In this document: in pieces, positions 44,607 through 53,123 of the stretch
Numbering within the stretch: position 1 is the stretch's first letter
Layout of the letters: every line of letters begins with the position of its first letter
Assembly: GCA_035647855.1 (NCBI GenBank)
Contig: DASRMP010000003.1
Coordinates: 62,001 to 126,000, forward strand
Length of the DNA: 64,000 bases
Direction of reading: 5' to 3'
From: JAAZBW01 sp035647855
Lineage (GTDB): Bacteria; Actinomycetota; Actinomycetes; Actinomycetales; Actinomycetaceae
Position numbers and translations under genes: made by a program
The notes under the pieces: generated by a model
Seen by the model: the letters and a program-made list of their open reading frames with translations, nothing else
Databases searched by the model: none
Told to the model about the DNA's origin: nothing

Positions 44607-44658
44607 CGCGAGTGGGCTTCGCGAGTGGGCTGCGCGAGTGGGCTTCGCGAGTGGCTCC
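44607..44658. repeat. Four tandem 13-bp units upstream of groES
   Basis: CGCGAGTGGGCTT-type units at 44607, 44620, 44633 and 44646, the last degenerate. They lie 24 bp before the CIRCE element. Confidence 0.88.
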
Positions 44659-44681
44659 GTGTGGCCGCGCTGGGCGAAACT

Positions 44682-44708
44682 CTGGCACTCACCTTGACCG
44701 AGTGCTAA
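44682..44708. promoter_or_regulatory. CIRCE operator (HrcA binding site) of groES
   Basis: CTGGCACTC, 9 nt, GAGTGCTAA, matching the CIRCE consensus TTAGCACTC-N9-GAGTGCTAA except in the first bases. It lies 135 bp upstream of groES and predicts heat-shock control by the HrcA repressor. Confidence 0.92.
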
Positions 44709-44842
44709 TCGCGGCATAAATTGAGAGCTAGTTGCGGCCCCGCTCGGGTCCGCACGGGGACTGACCGCCCTGACCCCCGCGACGGCGGGGCGCAGGTTCC
44801 CACGAATTCAGTTCACCGCTATGACGAAAGGGGAGTGCCGCT

Positions 44843-45139
44843 GTGTCGGTCTCCATCAAGCCACTCGAGGACCGCATCGTGGTGCAGTCGCTCGAGGCAG
44901 AAACCACCACCGCCTCCGGTCTGGTCATCCCGGACACCGCCAAGGAGAAGCCCCAGGAGGGCACCGTCGTCGCCATCGGCCCCGGCCGCGTGGATGACTC
45001 GGGCAACCGTGTCCCGATCGACGTTGCCGTGGGGGACGTAGTCATCTACTCCAAGTACGGCGGCACCGAGGTGAAGTACGCGGGCCAGGAATACCTGGTC
45101 CTCTCGGCGCGCGACGTGCTCGCGATCGTCGAGAAGTAG
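44843..45139 (+). CDS. groES: Co-chaperonin GroES
   Basis: 98 residues. Caps the GroEL chamber. SIKPLEDRIVVQSLEAETTTASGLVIPDTAKEKPQ contains the mobile loop; VGDVVIYSKYGGTEVKYAGQEYLVL is the beta-barrel end. GTG start behind aaagggg. No groEL follows; a terminator does, so the main chaperonin partner is elsewhere, as in several actinobacteria with more than one groEL. Confidence 0.97.
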   Translation: MSVSIKPLEDRIVVQSLEAETTTASGLVIPDTAKEKPQEGTVVAIGPGRVDDSGNRVPIDVAVGDVVIYSKYGGTEVKYAGQEYLVLSARDVLAIVEK

Positions 45140-45159
45140 GTCTGGCAGTCCAGGCATGA

Positions 45160-45185
45160 GAAGCGGGGCCCTCGGGCCCCGCTTC
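45160..45185. terminator. Terminator between groES and whiB (convergent)
   Basis: Stem gaagcggggcc/ggccccgcttc with loop CTCG, followed by a T-rich stretch (catttgtcattt). Ends 27 bp before the whiB stop and can serve both strands. Confidence 0.88.
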
Positions 45186-45211
45186 AGCCATTTGTCATTT
45201 ATACGGCGAAA

Positions 45212-45526
45212 TCAACCGGCCTGTTCCTCCGCCTTGGCTCTCGCGGCAGCTTTCCGCTCCGCAATGATCTGGGCGCGGTCATCCTCCGTGAGGCCGCCCC
45301 ACACTCCGTACGGTTCCTGGACCGCGAGGGCGTGCTCGCGGCACCTCTCCAGTACGGGACACCTCGCGCACACGGCCTTCGCGGCCTCGTCCCGCCGCCG
45401 CCGCGTGCCTCCGCGCTCGCCTTCGGGGTGGAAGAACAGTTCTGGGTCGGCGTCGCGGCACAGACCCTGATACTGCCACTCCCACAGGTCCATGACGGGC
45501 CCGGGTAGTCGGCTGATTTCTGCCAC
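45212..45526 (-). CDS. whiB3: WhiB-family iron-sulfur transcription factor, WhiB3/WhiD-like
   Basis: 104 residues. Four cluster cysteines C23, C53, C56 and C62, then the GVWGGL turn (residues 74-79) and a basic C-terminal tail for DNA binding. The N-terminus LPGPVMDLWEWQYQGLC, FFHPEGERG and EHALAVQEPYGVWGGL resemble WhiB3 of mycobacteria and WhiD of Streptomyces, redox-responsive regulators of metabolism and differentiation that bind sigma factor. GTG 45526 behind aggagagg. Confidence 0.88.
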   Translation of the reverse strand: MAEISRLPGPVMDLWEWQYQGLCRDADPELFFHPEGERGGTRRRRDEAAKAVCARCPVLERCREHALAVQEPYGVWGGLTEDDRAQIIAERKAAARAKAEEQAG

Positions 45527-45856
45527 TTGTACCTCTCCTGCAAGCGTGCGGTCCGCACGGTATCCCGGCCGGGGCCGGGCGCCCGCTGAGCGAGACCCAG
45601 ATTGACCGTGTCCTGCGTTACGGCGCCCTCTCAGCTAAGCGTCAAAGACTCGCAAAAGCAACGCTCCCAGAGTGGATTTTCGCCGAGCAGCCGCCATTCC
45701 GGCGGACCTCTGCAGGATTTTCCACGAATGTTCACAATCGCGCCGCATTCGCGGGTGGCCACCGGTGTGCACCCCGAGGGGTCGTGCCACCGATGGGCGT
45801 GCTCCGGCGGTTGCCGGCCGTGACGCCACTCGTAACGGTTCACTGATCTGCGCGGC
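45527..45856. other. Gene-free interval between divergent whiB3 and guaB
   Basis: About 330 bp. Short frames (for example 45602-45823) have no recognisable protein. It should hold the whiB3 promoter; I see no clear operator or repeat. Confidence 0.5.
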
Positions 45857-45862
45857 TAGACT
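45857..45862 (+). promoter_or_regulatory. -10 box TAGACT of guaB (leaderless)
   Basis: TAGACT, 6 nt, GTG 45869, with no ribosome-binding site. Confidence 0.6.
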
Positions 45863-45868
45863 GAGTGG

Positions 45869-47365
45869 GTGACGGACATCCCCATCGGCCTTACGTTCGA
45901 CGACGTCCTGCTGCTACCCGGCGCCACCGACGTCATCCCGTCGGAGGTGGACACCTCCGCGCGTCTCACCAAAGAGATCACGCTCAAACTCCCGCTGCTC
46001 TCCGCCGCGATGGACACGGTCACCGAGTCCCGCATGGCGATCGCGATGGCGCGCCTGGGCGGCATCGGGATCCTCCACAGGAACCTCTCGATCGAGGACC
46101 AGGCCTATCAGGTCGACCTCGTGAAGAGGACACAGACCGGACGCATCAGCAATCCCGTGACGATCGGCCCGGACGCCACGCTCCAGGAACTGGACACTCG
46201 TTGCGGGCAGTACCGTGTCTCCGGCCTCCCGGTGGTGGACGAGCAGAACCGGCTGCTCGGCATCTGCACCAACCGCGACCTGCGATTCTCGCCGGTCGCG
46301 GAATGGCCCACCACGCTCGTGCGGGACATCATGACCCCCATGCCTCTCGTCACGGCGAGCGACGACATCCCGCGCGAAGAGGCGACCGCGCTGCTGCGGA
46401 AGCACAAGCTGGAGCGGCTCCCCCTCGTCGACGACGGCGGCCGCCTCATCGGCCTCATCACCGTGAAGGACTTCGTCCGCTCCGAGCAGTACCCGGACGC
46501 GTCCAAGGACGCCGACGGCCGCCTCATGGTCGGCGCGGCCATCGGCTACTTCGGCGAAGCGTGGAAACGCGCCACCACACTCCTCGAGGCCGGGGTCGAC
46601 GTCCTGGTCCTCGACACCGCGAACGGAGAGGCCCGGCTGCTGCTCGATATGGCGCGCCGCATCAAGTCCGATCCGGCGTTCGATCACGTGCAGCTCATCG
46701 GAGGCAACATCGCCACCCACGACGGCGCGAAGGCCCTCGTCGACGCCGGAGTCGACGCCGTCAAGGTGGGAGTCGGGCCGGGCTCGATCTGCACCACTCG
46801 AGTCGTCGCGGGCATCGGTGTTCCCCAGGTCACGGCCATCATCGAGGCCTCTCGTGCATGCAAGCCCGCAGGCGTCCCGGTGATCGGTGATGGCGGACTC
46901 CAGTTCTCCGGCGATATCGCCAAGGCCCTGGTCGCCGGTGCGGACACCGTGATGCTGGGCGGCCTGCTCGCCGGCTGCGAGGAGTCGCCCGGTGAGACTG
47001 TCTTCATCGCGGGGAAGCAGTACAAGCAGTACCGCGGGATGGGCTCTCTCGGCGCGATGAGTTCGCGCGGCAAGAAGTCCTACTCCAAGGACCGCTACTT
47101 CCAGGCCGACGTGCCCTCTGACGACAAGATCGTTCCCGAGGGAATCGAGGGCCAGGTGGAGTACCGCGGCCCACTCTCCGCCGTGATCCACCAACTCATC
47201 GGCGGGCTGCACCAGTCGATGTTCTACGTGGGCGCCCGGACGCTCCCGGAACTGGAGGACCGGGGCAAGTTCATCCGGATCACGGCCGCAGGTCTCAAGG
47301 AATCGCACCCGCACGATGTGATGATGACGGTCGAGGCGCCGAACTACGTGCGCAGGCCGAACTGA
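45869..47365 (+). CDS. guaB: Inosine-5'-monophosphate dehydrogenase
   Basis: 498 residues. NAD-dependent oxidation of IMP to XMP, committed to GMP synthesis. TIM barrel with LTFDDVLLLPG near the start; a pair of CBS domains (about residues 90-205) inserted in the barrel; catalytic Cys308 in GPGSICTTR; the mobile flap with KQYRGMGSLGAM. Full length. Confidence 0.97.
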   Translation: MTDIPIGLTFDDVLLLPGATDVIPSEVDTSARLTKEITLKLPLLSAAMDTVTESRMAIAMARLGGIGILHRNLSIEDQAYQVDLVKRTQTGRISNPVTIGPDATLQELDTRCGQYRVSGLPVVDEQNRLLGICTNRDLRFSPVAEWPTTLVRDIMTPMPLVTASDDIPREEATALLRKHKLERLPLVDDGGRLIGLITVKDFVRSEQYPDASKDADGRLMVGAAIGYFGEAWKRATTLLEAGVDVLVLDTANGEARLLLDMARRIKSDPAFDHVQLIGGNIATHDGAKALVDAGVDAVKVGVGPGSICTTRVVAGIGVPQVTAIIEASRACKPAGVPVIGDGGLQFSGDIAKALVAGADTVMLGGLLAGCEESPGETVFIAGKQYKQYRGMGSLGAMSSRGKKSYSKDRYFQADVPSDDKIVPEGIEGQVEYRGPLSAVIHQLIGGLHQSMFYVGARTLPELEDRGKFIRITAAGLKESHPHDVMMTVEAPNYVRRPN

Positions 47366-47375
47366 ACACGGTTCC

Positions 47376-48512
47376 GTGATCCTCCGGAACGCGCGCGTCC
47401 ACACCGGGGACGCCGTCCTGGACGCGGGCGAGGTGATTGTCGACGGCGGCCGTGTCGCCGCCGTCGGGCACCCCGCCGATGGCCCCCGCACGAACTCCGC
47501 GGACGTGGGGGACGCCGGCGACGTCGTCGATCTCGAAGGGGCGATCCTCGCCCCCGGTTTCGTGGACCTGATGGTGAACGGCGGCGGTGGCGTGCTCTTC
47601 AACGAGTCGCCGGAGCGGATCGACGAGATCGCCCGGGCACACCGAACGCTCGGCACGACATCGTTCCTGCCGAACTTCATCACGGACTCCGCGGAGCGGA
47701 TGGAGTTCGCGAGGGGTGTCATCGAGGAGCGGGCGGGTTCCGACGTGCTCGGCATCCACTTCGAGGGCCCGGTGCTCTCGCCGAAACGTCCCGGCATGCA
47801 CGCCGTCCGCCACCTCGCCGGCGAGTTCCCGTTCGAGCTTGCGCGCCGCACGGATGACGTCGTGACCGTGGTGACGGTGGCCCCGGAGGTGGCGGGAGAG
47901 TGCCTCATGCGGTCGCTCGTGGCGGCGGGCGCGCGTGTCGCGATGGGGCACTCGGACGCGACTCTCGCCGAGTTCCGGGCGGGCGTGGCCGCAGGCGGCA
48001 GTCTCGTGACCCACATGTTCAACGGGATGCGGCCATTCGCGGGCCGCGACCCCGGCATCGTGGGCGGCGGGCTCACGGACGACGACGTCTGGATCGACAT
48101 CATCAACGACGGCATCCACTCGGACTTCGCCTCGGTCCGGCTCGCGTGGCTCGCGAAGCCCGCCGGCAAGTGCTTCTTCGTGACCGACGCGATGCCTCCT
48201 GTGGGTTTCGGCGTCACCGAGTTCACTGCGGTGGGCGTGCACGTCACCGTGCGAGACGGCCGACTCCGCACGGACGCCGGCGCGCTCGGCGGCTCCCTGC
48301 TCGACATGGCGACGGCGGTGCGCAACGGCGTCGAGCACGTGGGCATCCCGCTCGAGGAGGCCCTGCGGATGGCCTCCACGTACCCGGCGCGGTACCTCGG
48401 CGTCGACGATCGGATCGGCAGGGTCGCGCCCGGATGCGCGGCGAACCTCGTGGTCCTCGACGACCACCTCCAGGTCCGGCGGGTCATGTTCGAGGGGGAA
48501 TGGGTGGCGTGA
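47376..48512 (+). CDS. nagA: N-acetylglucosamine-6-phosphate deacetylase
   Basis: 378 residues. Releases acetate from GlcNAc-6-P to give glucosamine-6-P. Amidohydrolase fold with APGFVDLMVNGGGG, the metal motif HFEGPVLSP, GHSDATLAEF, THMFNGMRPF and the catalytic Asp in FFVTDAMPPVGF. GTG 47376, 10 bp after guaB. Cell-wall recycling or GlcNAc use, feeding the glmS/glmM pool. Confidence 0.94.
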   Translation: MILRNARVHTGDAVLDAGEVIVDGGRVAAVGHPADGPRTNSADVGDAGDVVDLEGAILAPGFVDLMVNGGGGVLFNESPERIDEIARAHRTLGTTSFLPNFITDSAERMEFARGVIEERAGSDVLGIHFEGPVLSPKRPGMHAVRHLAGEFPFELARRTDDVVTVVTVAPEVAGECLMRSLVAAGARVAMGHSDATLAEFRAGVAAGGSLVTHMFNGMRPFAGRDPGIVGGGLTDDDVWIDIINDGIHSDFASVRLAWLAKPAGKCFFVTDAMPPVGFGVTEFTAVGVHVTVRDGRLRTDAGALGGSLLDMATAVRNGVEHVGIPLEEALRMASTYPARYLGVDDRIGRVAPGCAANLVVLDDHLQVRRVMFEGEWVA

Positions 48513-48521
48513 CGCTCCCGG

Positions 48522-49217
48522 CTAGTACGGCCAGGTGAGCTCGGGCCCGCCCGCTCCCCCCTTTGACGCCAGCCATTCGCGGAAGTTCTGCGCCCACGCG
48601 CGATGCGCGGTCACCTGGTAGTCATGCAGTTGGAGGAGATCCATCTCGGCCAGGACAGGCCCGTGCCGGCGGGCGAGCGCCGCGAGCACATCGAGCGTTG
48701 CGACCACGTCCACCTCCGCCGTGTGGAGCCGCTCCGGCTTCACGCCGTACACCTCACAGAGGTGGCTGAGCGTCCGCTTTCCCTTCCGGTACCGATCGAC
48801 GGCGCGGTCGAGTACCAGCGGGTCAATGACCGGCCGGACGGGCCCGCCGAGGCGCTGCGGCAGCGTGGGAAGGCCGTGCCGGGCGAGGTCCGAATCGAGA
48901 ATCTGCAGATCGAAACCAGCGTTGAATGCCACCACGGGGATCCTGTGAGAAATCGCCTGAGTGATGTATCCCGCGATTTCCTCGAGCGCCACCGCCGGCG
49001 CCTGTCCTTCGGCGCGGGCCCGCTCGGTCGAGATCCCGTGGATCGCGGTCGCACCCTCAGGGATCTCGACTCCGGGATCGATCAACCAGGTGCGATGCCT
49101 CGTGCCCGCGCGGTCGCGCATCACGAGCGCCGCCGTCACGACCCTGTCCGATGTGGGGTTGACGCCCGTGGTCTCGGTATCGAATCCGAGGAGTGGGCTG
49201 TCCAACCAGATTGTCAT
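48522..49217 (-). CDS. DEDDh 3'-5' exonuclease, DnaQ/DNA polymerase III epsilon-like
   Basis: 231 residues. All DEDDh acidic residues are present: D13 and E15 in FDTETTG, D103 in FNAGFDLQIL, H165 and D170 in HTAEVDVVATLD. It is a stand-alone exonuclease domain; role in proofreading, repair or RNA trimming cannot be told apart. ATG 49217 behind gggaggtacgg. Convergent with nagA (9 bp). Confidence 0.92.
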   Translation of the reverse strand: MTIWLDSPLLGFDTETTGVNPTSDRVVTAALVMRDRAGTRHRTWLIDPGVEIPEGATAIHGISTERARAEGQAPAVALEEIAGYITQAISHRIPVVAFNAGFDLQILDSDLARHGLPTLPQRLGGPVRPVIDPLVLDRAVDRYRKGKRTLSHLCEVYGVKPERLHTAEVDVVATLDVLAALARRHGPVLAEMDLLQLHDYQVTAHRAWAQNFREWLASKGGAGGPELTWPY

Positions 49218-49322
49218 GCTTCCGTACCTCCCGATCGATGCCTACCTTGCCACGGGGCCCCGACAGAAACGCAAAGCCGCACCGGCGGGTGGGGGCTTTA
49301 CCGCTCCTGGGGTACCTCCCAT

Positions 49323-49328
49323 TAGGCT
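49323..49328 (+). promoter_or_regulatory. -10 box TAGGCT of guaB3 (leaderless)
   Basis: TAGGCT, 6 nt, GTG 49335. Confidence 0.55.
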
Positions 49329-49334
49329 GGTGCG

Positions 49335-50459
49335 GTGAGCAACGAAGTTGAGATCGGCCGCGGCAAGCGGGGACGCAGGGCATATTCACTGGACGACGTG
49401 GCGATCGTGCCATCGCGCCGCACGCGCGACCCCGAAGACGTCTCCGTCTCCTGGCAGATCGACGCATTCCACGTCGCCACGCCCATCATGGCCGCGCCCA
49501 TGGACTCCTCGATGTCGCCGGCCACCGCGATCGAGCTCGGGCGGCAGGGTGGCATCGGTGTGCTCAACCTCGAGGGTCTCTGGACCCGCTACGAGGATCC
49601 CGAGCCGCTGTTCGAGGAGATCGCACAGCTGGCTCCGGAGGACACCACCCGGCGCATGCAGGAGATCTACGCCGAGCCGGTGAAGCTGGAGCTCATAGCC
49701 GGCAGACTCGCCGAGATCCGCAGAGCGGGCGTGACCGTGGCGGGCGCGCTCTCGCCCCAGCGCACGCAGGAGCTCTGGCGGACCGTTGTGGACTCGGGGG
49801 TCGACCTCTTCGTCATCCGCGGCACCACTGTCTCCGCGGAGCACGTCTCATCGAACCGCGAGCCCCTGAACCTCAAGCGCTTCATCTACGAACTCGACGT
49901 CCCGGTCATCGTCGGCGGTGCGGCCACCTACACGGCGGCCCTCCACCTCATGCGCACGGGCGCCGCCGGCGTACTCGTCGGTTTCGGAGGCGGCGCCGCG
50001 TACACCACGCGTCAGGCGCTCGGCATCCACGTTCCGATGGCGACCGCGATCGCGGACGTCGCCGCCGCCCGCCGTGACTACCTCGATGAATCCGGCGGCC
50101 GTTACGTGCACGTCATCGCCGACGGCCAGGTCGGCCGGTCCGGTGACCTGGTCAAGGCCGTCGCCTGTGGAGCCGACGCCGTCATGATGGGTGCCGCCCT
50201 GGCACGCGCCTCCGAGGCGCCCGGACGCGGATACCACTGGGGTGTCGAGGCGCACCACCCGGTGCTCCCGCGTGGCGAGCGCGTCGACGTCGGGACGGTC
50301 GGTTCCCTCGGCGAGATAATCCACGGCCCGAGCCAGGGCGCGGATGGCTCCACCCACATGATCGGTGCGCTGCGCCGCGCCATGGCCACCACGGGATACT
50401 CGGACGTGAAGGAGTTCCAGCGCGTCGACGTCATCGTGAGCCCGTACGCACCTCACTGA
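49335..50459 (+). CDS. guaB3: GuaB3-family IMP dehydrogenase-related protein
   Basis: 374 residues. IMPDH barrel without CBS domains: RRAYSLDDVAIVPSRRTRDP, IMAAPMDSSMSP, VIVGGAATYTAALH and the C-terminal GPSQGADGSTHMIGALRRAM. The catalytic CTT loop of GuaB is replaced by GGAAYTTRQALG, so the usual active-site Cys is not in place. This matches the second IMPDH-like protein conserved in actinobacteria; its reaction is less settled than that of GuaB. Confidence 0.92.
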   Translation: MSNEVEIGRGKRGRRAYSLDDVAIVPSRRTRDPEDVSVSWQIDAFHVATPIMAAPMDSSMSPATAIELGRQGGIGVLNLEGLWTRYEDPEPLFEEIAQLAPEDTTRRMQEIYAEPVKLELIAGRLAEIRRAGVTVAGALSPQRTQELWRTVVDSGVDLFVIRGTTVSAEHVSSNREPLNLKRFIYELDVPVIVGGAATYTAALHLMRTGAAGVLVGFGGGAAYTTRQALGIHVPMATAIADVAAARRDYLDESGGRYVHVIADGQVGRSGDLVKAVACGADAVMMGAALARASEAPGRGYHWGVEAHHPVLPRGERVDVGTVGSLGEIIHGPSQGADGSTHMIGALRRAMATTGYSDVKEFQRVDVIVSPYAPH

Positions 50460-50517
50460 CCTTCGCCAGTTCGACCGCAAGCACGCCGACAACACACGCA
50501 CGCCAACGGAGGAAGCC

Positions 50518-51912
50518 GTGACCGAGTACCGCATCGAACACGACACCATGGGTGAGGTCCGGGTCCCCGCCGGCGCGTTGTACGGCGCACAGACACAGCG
50601 CGCCGTCGAGAACTTCCCGATCTCGGGGCGCGGGCTGGAGCCCAGGCACATCCACGCGCTCGGCCAGATCAAACGCGCCGCCGCGATCGCCAACGAGGAG
50701 CTCGGCGTCATTGACCACGCCACTTCCGCAGCGATCGTGGAGGCGGCACAGGAAGTCATCGACGGCGGGCACGACGATCATTTTCCGGTTGACGTCTTCC
50801 AGACCGGGTCGGGCACCTCGTCGAACATGAACACGAACGAGGTCGTGGCGGCACTCGCCTCCCGGATCAAGAACGGCAAGGTTCACCCCAACGACCATGT
50901 GAACGCCTCGCAGTCGTCGAACGACGTATTTCCGTCGTCGATTCACATCGCGGCCGTCGGCGCCGTGATCGAGGACCTCATTCCGCAGCTCGAGGTTCTG
51001 CTCGCGTCGCTGGAACGCAAGGCCGGGGAATGGAAGGACGTGGTGAAGTCCGGTCGCACCCACCTCATGGACGCCACACCGATCATGCTCGGACAGGAGT
51101 TCTCCGGCTACGCGCAGCAGATCCGCCACGGCATCTCCCGCGTGAAGGACACGTTGCCGCGGCTGGGCGAGCTGCCGCTCGGCGGAACCGCCGTCGGTAC
51201 GGGCATCAACACGCCTCCCGGCTTCTCGCAGCGGGTCATTGAGCTGATCGCAGAGCACACCGGATTGCCGCTGAGCGAGGCCGCGAACCACTTCGAGGCG
51301 CAGGCGGCGCAGGACTCGCTCGTCGAGACCTCGGGCGCGTTGCGGACCGTGGCGGTCTCCCTCGTGAAGATCGCAAACGACCTGCGCTGGATGGGTTCCG
51401 GCCCTCGCACCGGTATCGGTGAGCTTGCGCTTCCGGACCTGCAGCCGGGGTCGTCGATCATGCCCGGCAAGGTGAACCCGGTGGTCCCGGAGGCCACGAT
51501 AATGGTGGCGGCCCAAGTGATCGGCAACGACGCCGCCATCGCCTTCGCCGGCGCACAGGGCAACTTCGACCTGCTCGTCATGCTCCCGGTGATGGCCCGG
51601 AACCTGCTCGAGTCCATCGAAATCACCGGCAACGTGTCGCGGGTGCTGGCCGAGAAGGTCGTGGACGGCGCGATCGCGGATGTGGCGGCATGCCGGCGCT
51701 TCGCGGAGTCATCGCCGTCGATCGTCACGCCACTCAACCGGCTGATCGGCTATGAGGCGGCGGCGAAGATAGCGAAGCACTCGGTGAAAGAGGACATCAC
51801 CGTCCGCGAGGCAGTCATCGAGTTGGGTTACGTGGAGCGCGGTGAGCTCACTGAGGAACAGCTCGACGCCGCGCTCGACGTCGCCTCTATGACCCGTCCG
51901 AAGCAGAGCTGA
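50518..51912 (+). CDS. fumC: Fumarate hydratase class II
   Basis: 464 residues. Fumarate to malate, oxygen-stable class. GALYGAQTQRAVENFPISG, TGSGTSSNMNTNEV, and the signature GSSIMPGKVNPVVPE with the mobile-loop serine. Works directly after SdhCAB in the TCA cycle. GTG 50518. Its last 26 bp overlap the convergent acyltransferase gene. Confidence 0.96.
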   Translation: MTEYRIEHDTMGEVRVPAGALYGAQTQRAVENFPISGRGLEPRHIHALGQIKRAAAIANEELGVIDHATSAAIVEAAQEVIDGGHDDHFPVDVFQTGSGTSSNMNTNEVVAALASRIKNGKVHPNDHVNASQSSNDVFPSSIHIAAVGAVIEDLIPQLEVLLASLERKAGEWKDVVKSGRTHLMDATPIMLGQEFSGYAQQIRHGISRVKDTLPRLGELPLGGTAVGTGINTPPGFSQRVIELIAEHTGLPLSEAANHFEAQAAQDSLVETSGALRTVAVSLVKIANDLRWMGSGPRTGIGELALPDLQPGSSIMPGKVNPVVPEATIMVAAQVIGNDAAIAFAGAQGNFDLLVMLPVMARNLLESIEITGNVSRVLAEKVVDGAIADVAACRRFAESSPSIVTPLNRLIGYEAAAKIAKHSVKEDITVREAVIELGYVERGELTEEQLDAALDVASMTRPKQS

Positions 51913-53092
51913 GATCGCCGGGCGGGGGCTCGGGCGCGCTTCCCGATGCCGCGGCCGGTTCCGTTGCGGACGCGAGGCTCGGAGGAGCCTTTTCGGCCGG
52001 CTTTCGTCTGGGGAAGTGAGACGGCACGAGTCGGCGGAGTTTCATCGCCGGCTGCTCCACGAGCTTCCATGATGCCCAGGCAAGCGGGATCGTGAGCACC
52101 GTGGAAACGGCGGCGAATCCCAGCACTCCCAGGGCGTGCCCGCCGCTCAGTGCGAGCATCTGCTGCACCGGGAACGCATAGATGTAGACGCCGTAGGAGA
52201 TGTCATTGCGGGCACCGAGCCGGATCGGTAGCCGGCCTCCGAGCACGAGCAGTACGTAGCCGAGCAGCAGGGGTGTGCATCCGATGTACCACGCATAGGA
52301 GAAGACTCGCAGCGCGACGATGGCCACGGATGCGATCCCGGCCGCCACCAGCGAGGACGGCAGTCGTCCGCCGAGGAAGTGGAGCGCCATCCCGCCGGCG
52401 AAGAAGGCGAAGAACCGCGTGCCGTCGATGTCCACATACGGGATCACCGAGACGCCGGTGTTCCAAGAGGCGAGCGCCGCCGCCCCGGTCGCCACGGCGA
52501 GCGCAGGAACGAGAACGGCGGCATGTTTACGGATCGGCGGCAGCCAGAGGACGACCGCGGCCATCAGGTACGCCCTGAACTCATAGATGAGTGTCCAGAG
52601 AGAACTGTTCCACTCGTACGGAAATGGCACGGTCCCGAGCGTGTTATCGATGCCCCACTGGGTGATCTGCAGCCGGCTGTTGGCCACGACGTAGTCGATG
52701 CCGCTCTGCCGGATGTACTCCTCGCCCGGGAACAGTCCCGCGAGCGGAGCGAACACGAACGCGACAACGACGATGCACACCCAGAATGCGGGCATGATCC
52801 GCAGGGTCCGTCTCCAGAGGTAGGCCGGCAGTCCCAGGCGCATGCGACTGCCGGCGATGAGGAATCCCGACAGCACGAAGAAGCCATCAACAGCACTGTC
52901 CGCAAAGATCTCGAGCCAATCGAGGCCGAATCCTCCGAGCGGGGAGGAATGCCCGAGAATCACCGTGGCGGCCATTACCAACCGCAGGAAGTTCAGGGCG
53001 TTGTCCCGGCCACCCAGGGCGCCTGAAAGCGAGGCTCCGTGGTGCCGATGGCCCGCGCGCCGATCGCGGTCAATTCCTGTGGACGACGTCAC
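51887..53092 (-). CDS. Acyltransferase 3 family membrane protein (OafA/YrhL-like)
   Basis: 401 residues, about ten membrane segments. NALNFLRLVMAATVILGHSSPLG carries the conserved Arg and His of the family, and VDGFFVLSGFLIAGSRMR the second motif. These enzymes O-acylate surface glycans or secondary metabolites; the acceptor is unknown. The C-terminal 45 residues (Lys/Ala/Pro/Ser) are cytosolic and low-complexity, and their last codons are read antisense to the fumC end. Confidence 0.9.
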   Translation of the reverse strand: MTSSTGIDRDRRAGHRHHGASLSGALGGRDNALNFLRLVMAATVILGHSSPLGGFGLDWLEIFADSAVDGFFVLSGFLIAGSRMRLGLPAYLWRRTLRIMPAFWVCIVVVAFVFAPLAGLFPGEEYIRQSGIDYVVANSRLQITQWGIDNTLGTVPFPYEWNSSLWTLIYEFRAYLMAAVVLWLPPIRKHAAVLVPALAVATGAAALASWNTGVSVIPYVDIDGTRFFAFFAGGMALHFLGGRLPSSLVAAGIASVAIVALRVFSYAWYIGCTPLLLGYVLLVLGGRLPIRLGARNDISYGVYIYAFPVQQMLALSGGHALGVLGFAAVSTVLTIPLAWASWKLVEQPAMKLRRLVPSHFPRRKPAEKAPPSLASATEPAAASGSAPEPPPGDLSSASDGS

Positions 53093-53123
53093 GTCAACAC
53101 CATCCCGGACCGGGACACCTGTG

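Noticed and set aside
45602..45823. Small plus-strand frame between whiB3 and guaB
   Set aside because: No ribosome-binding site, no homology pattern, overlapped by equally long antisense frames.
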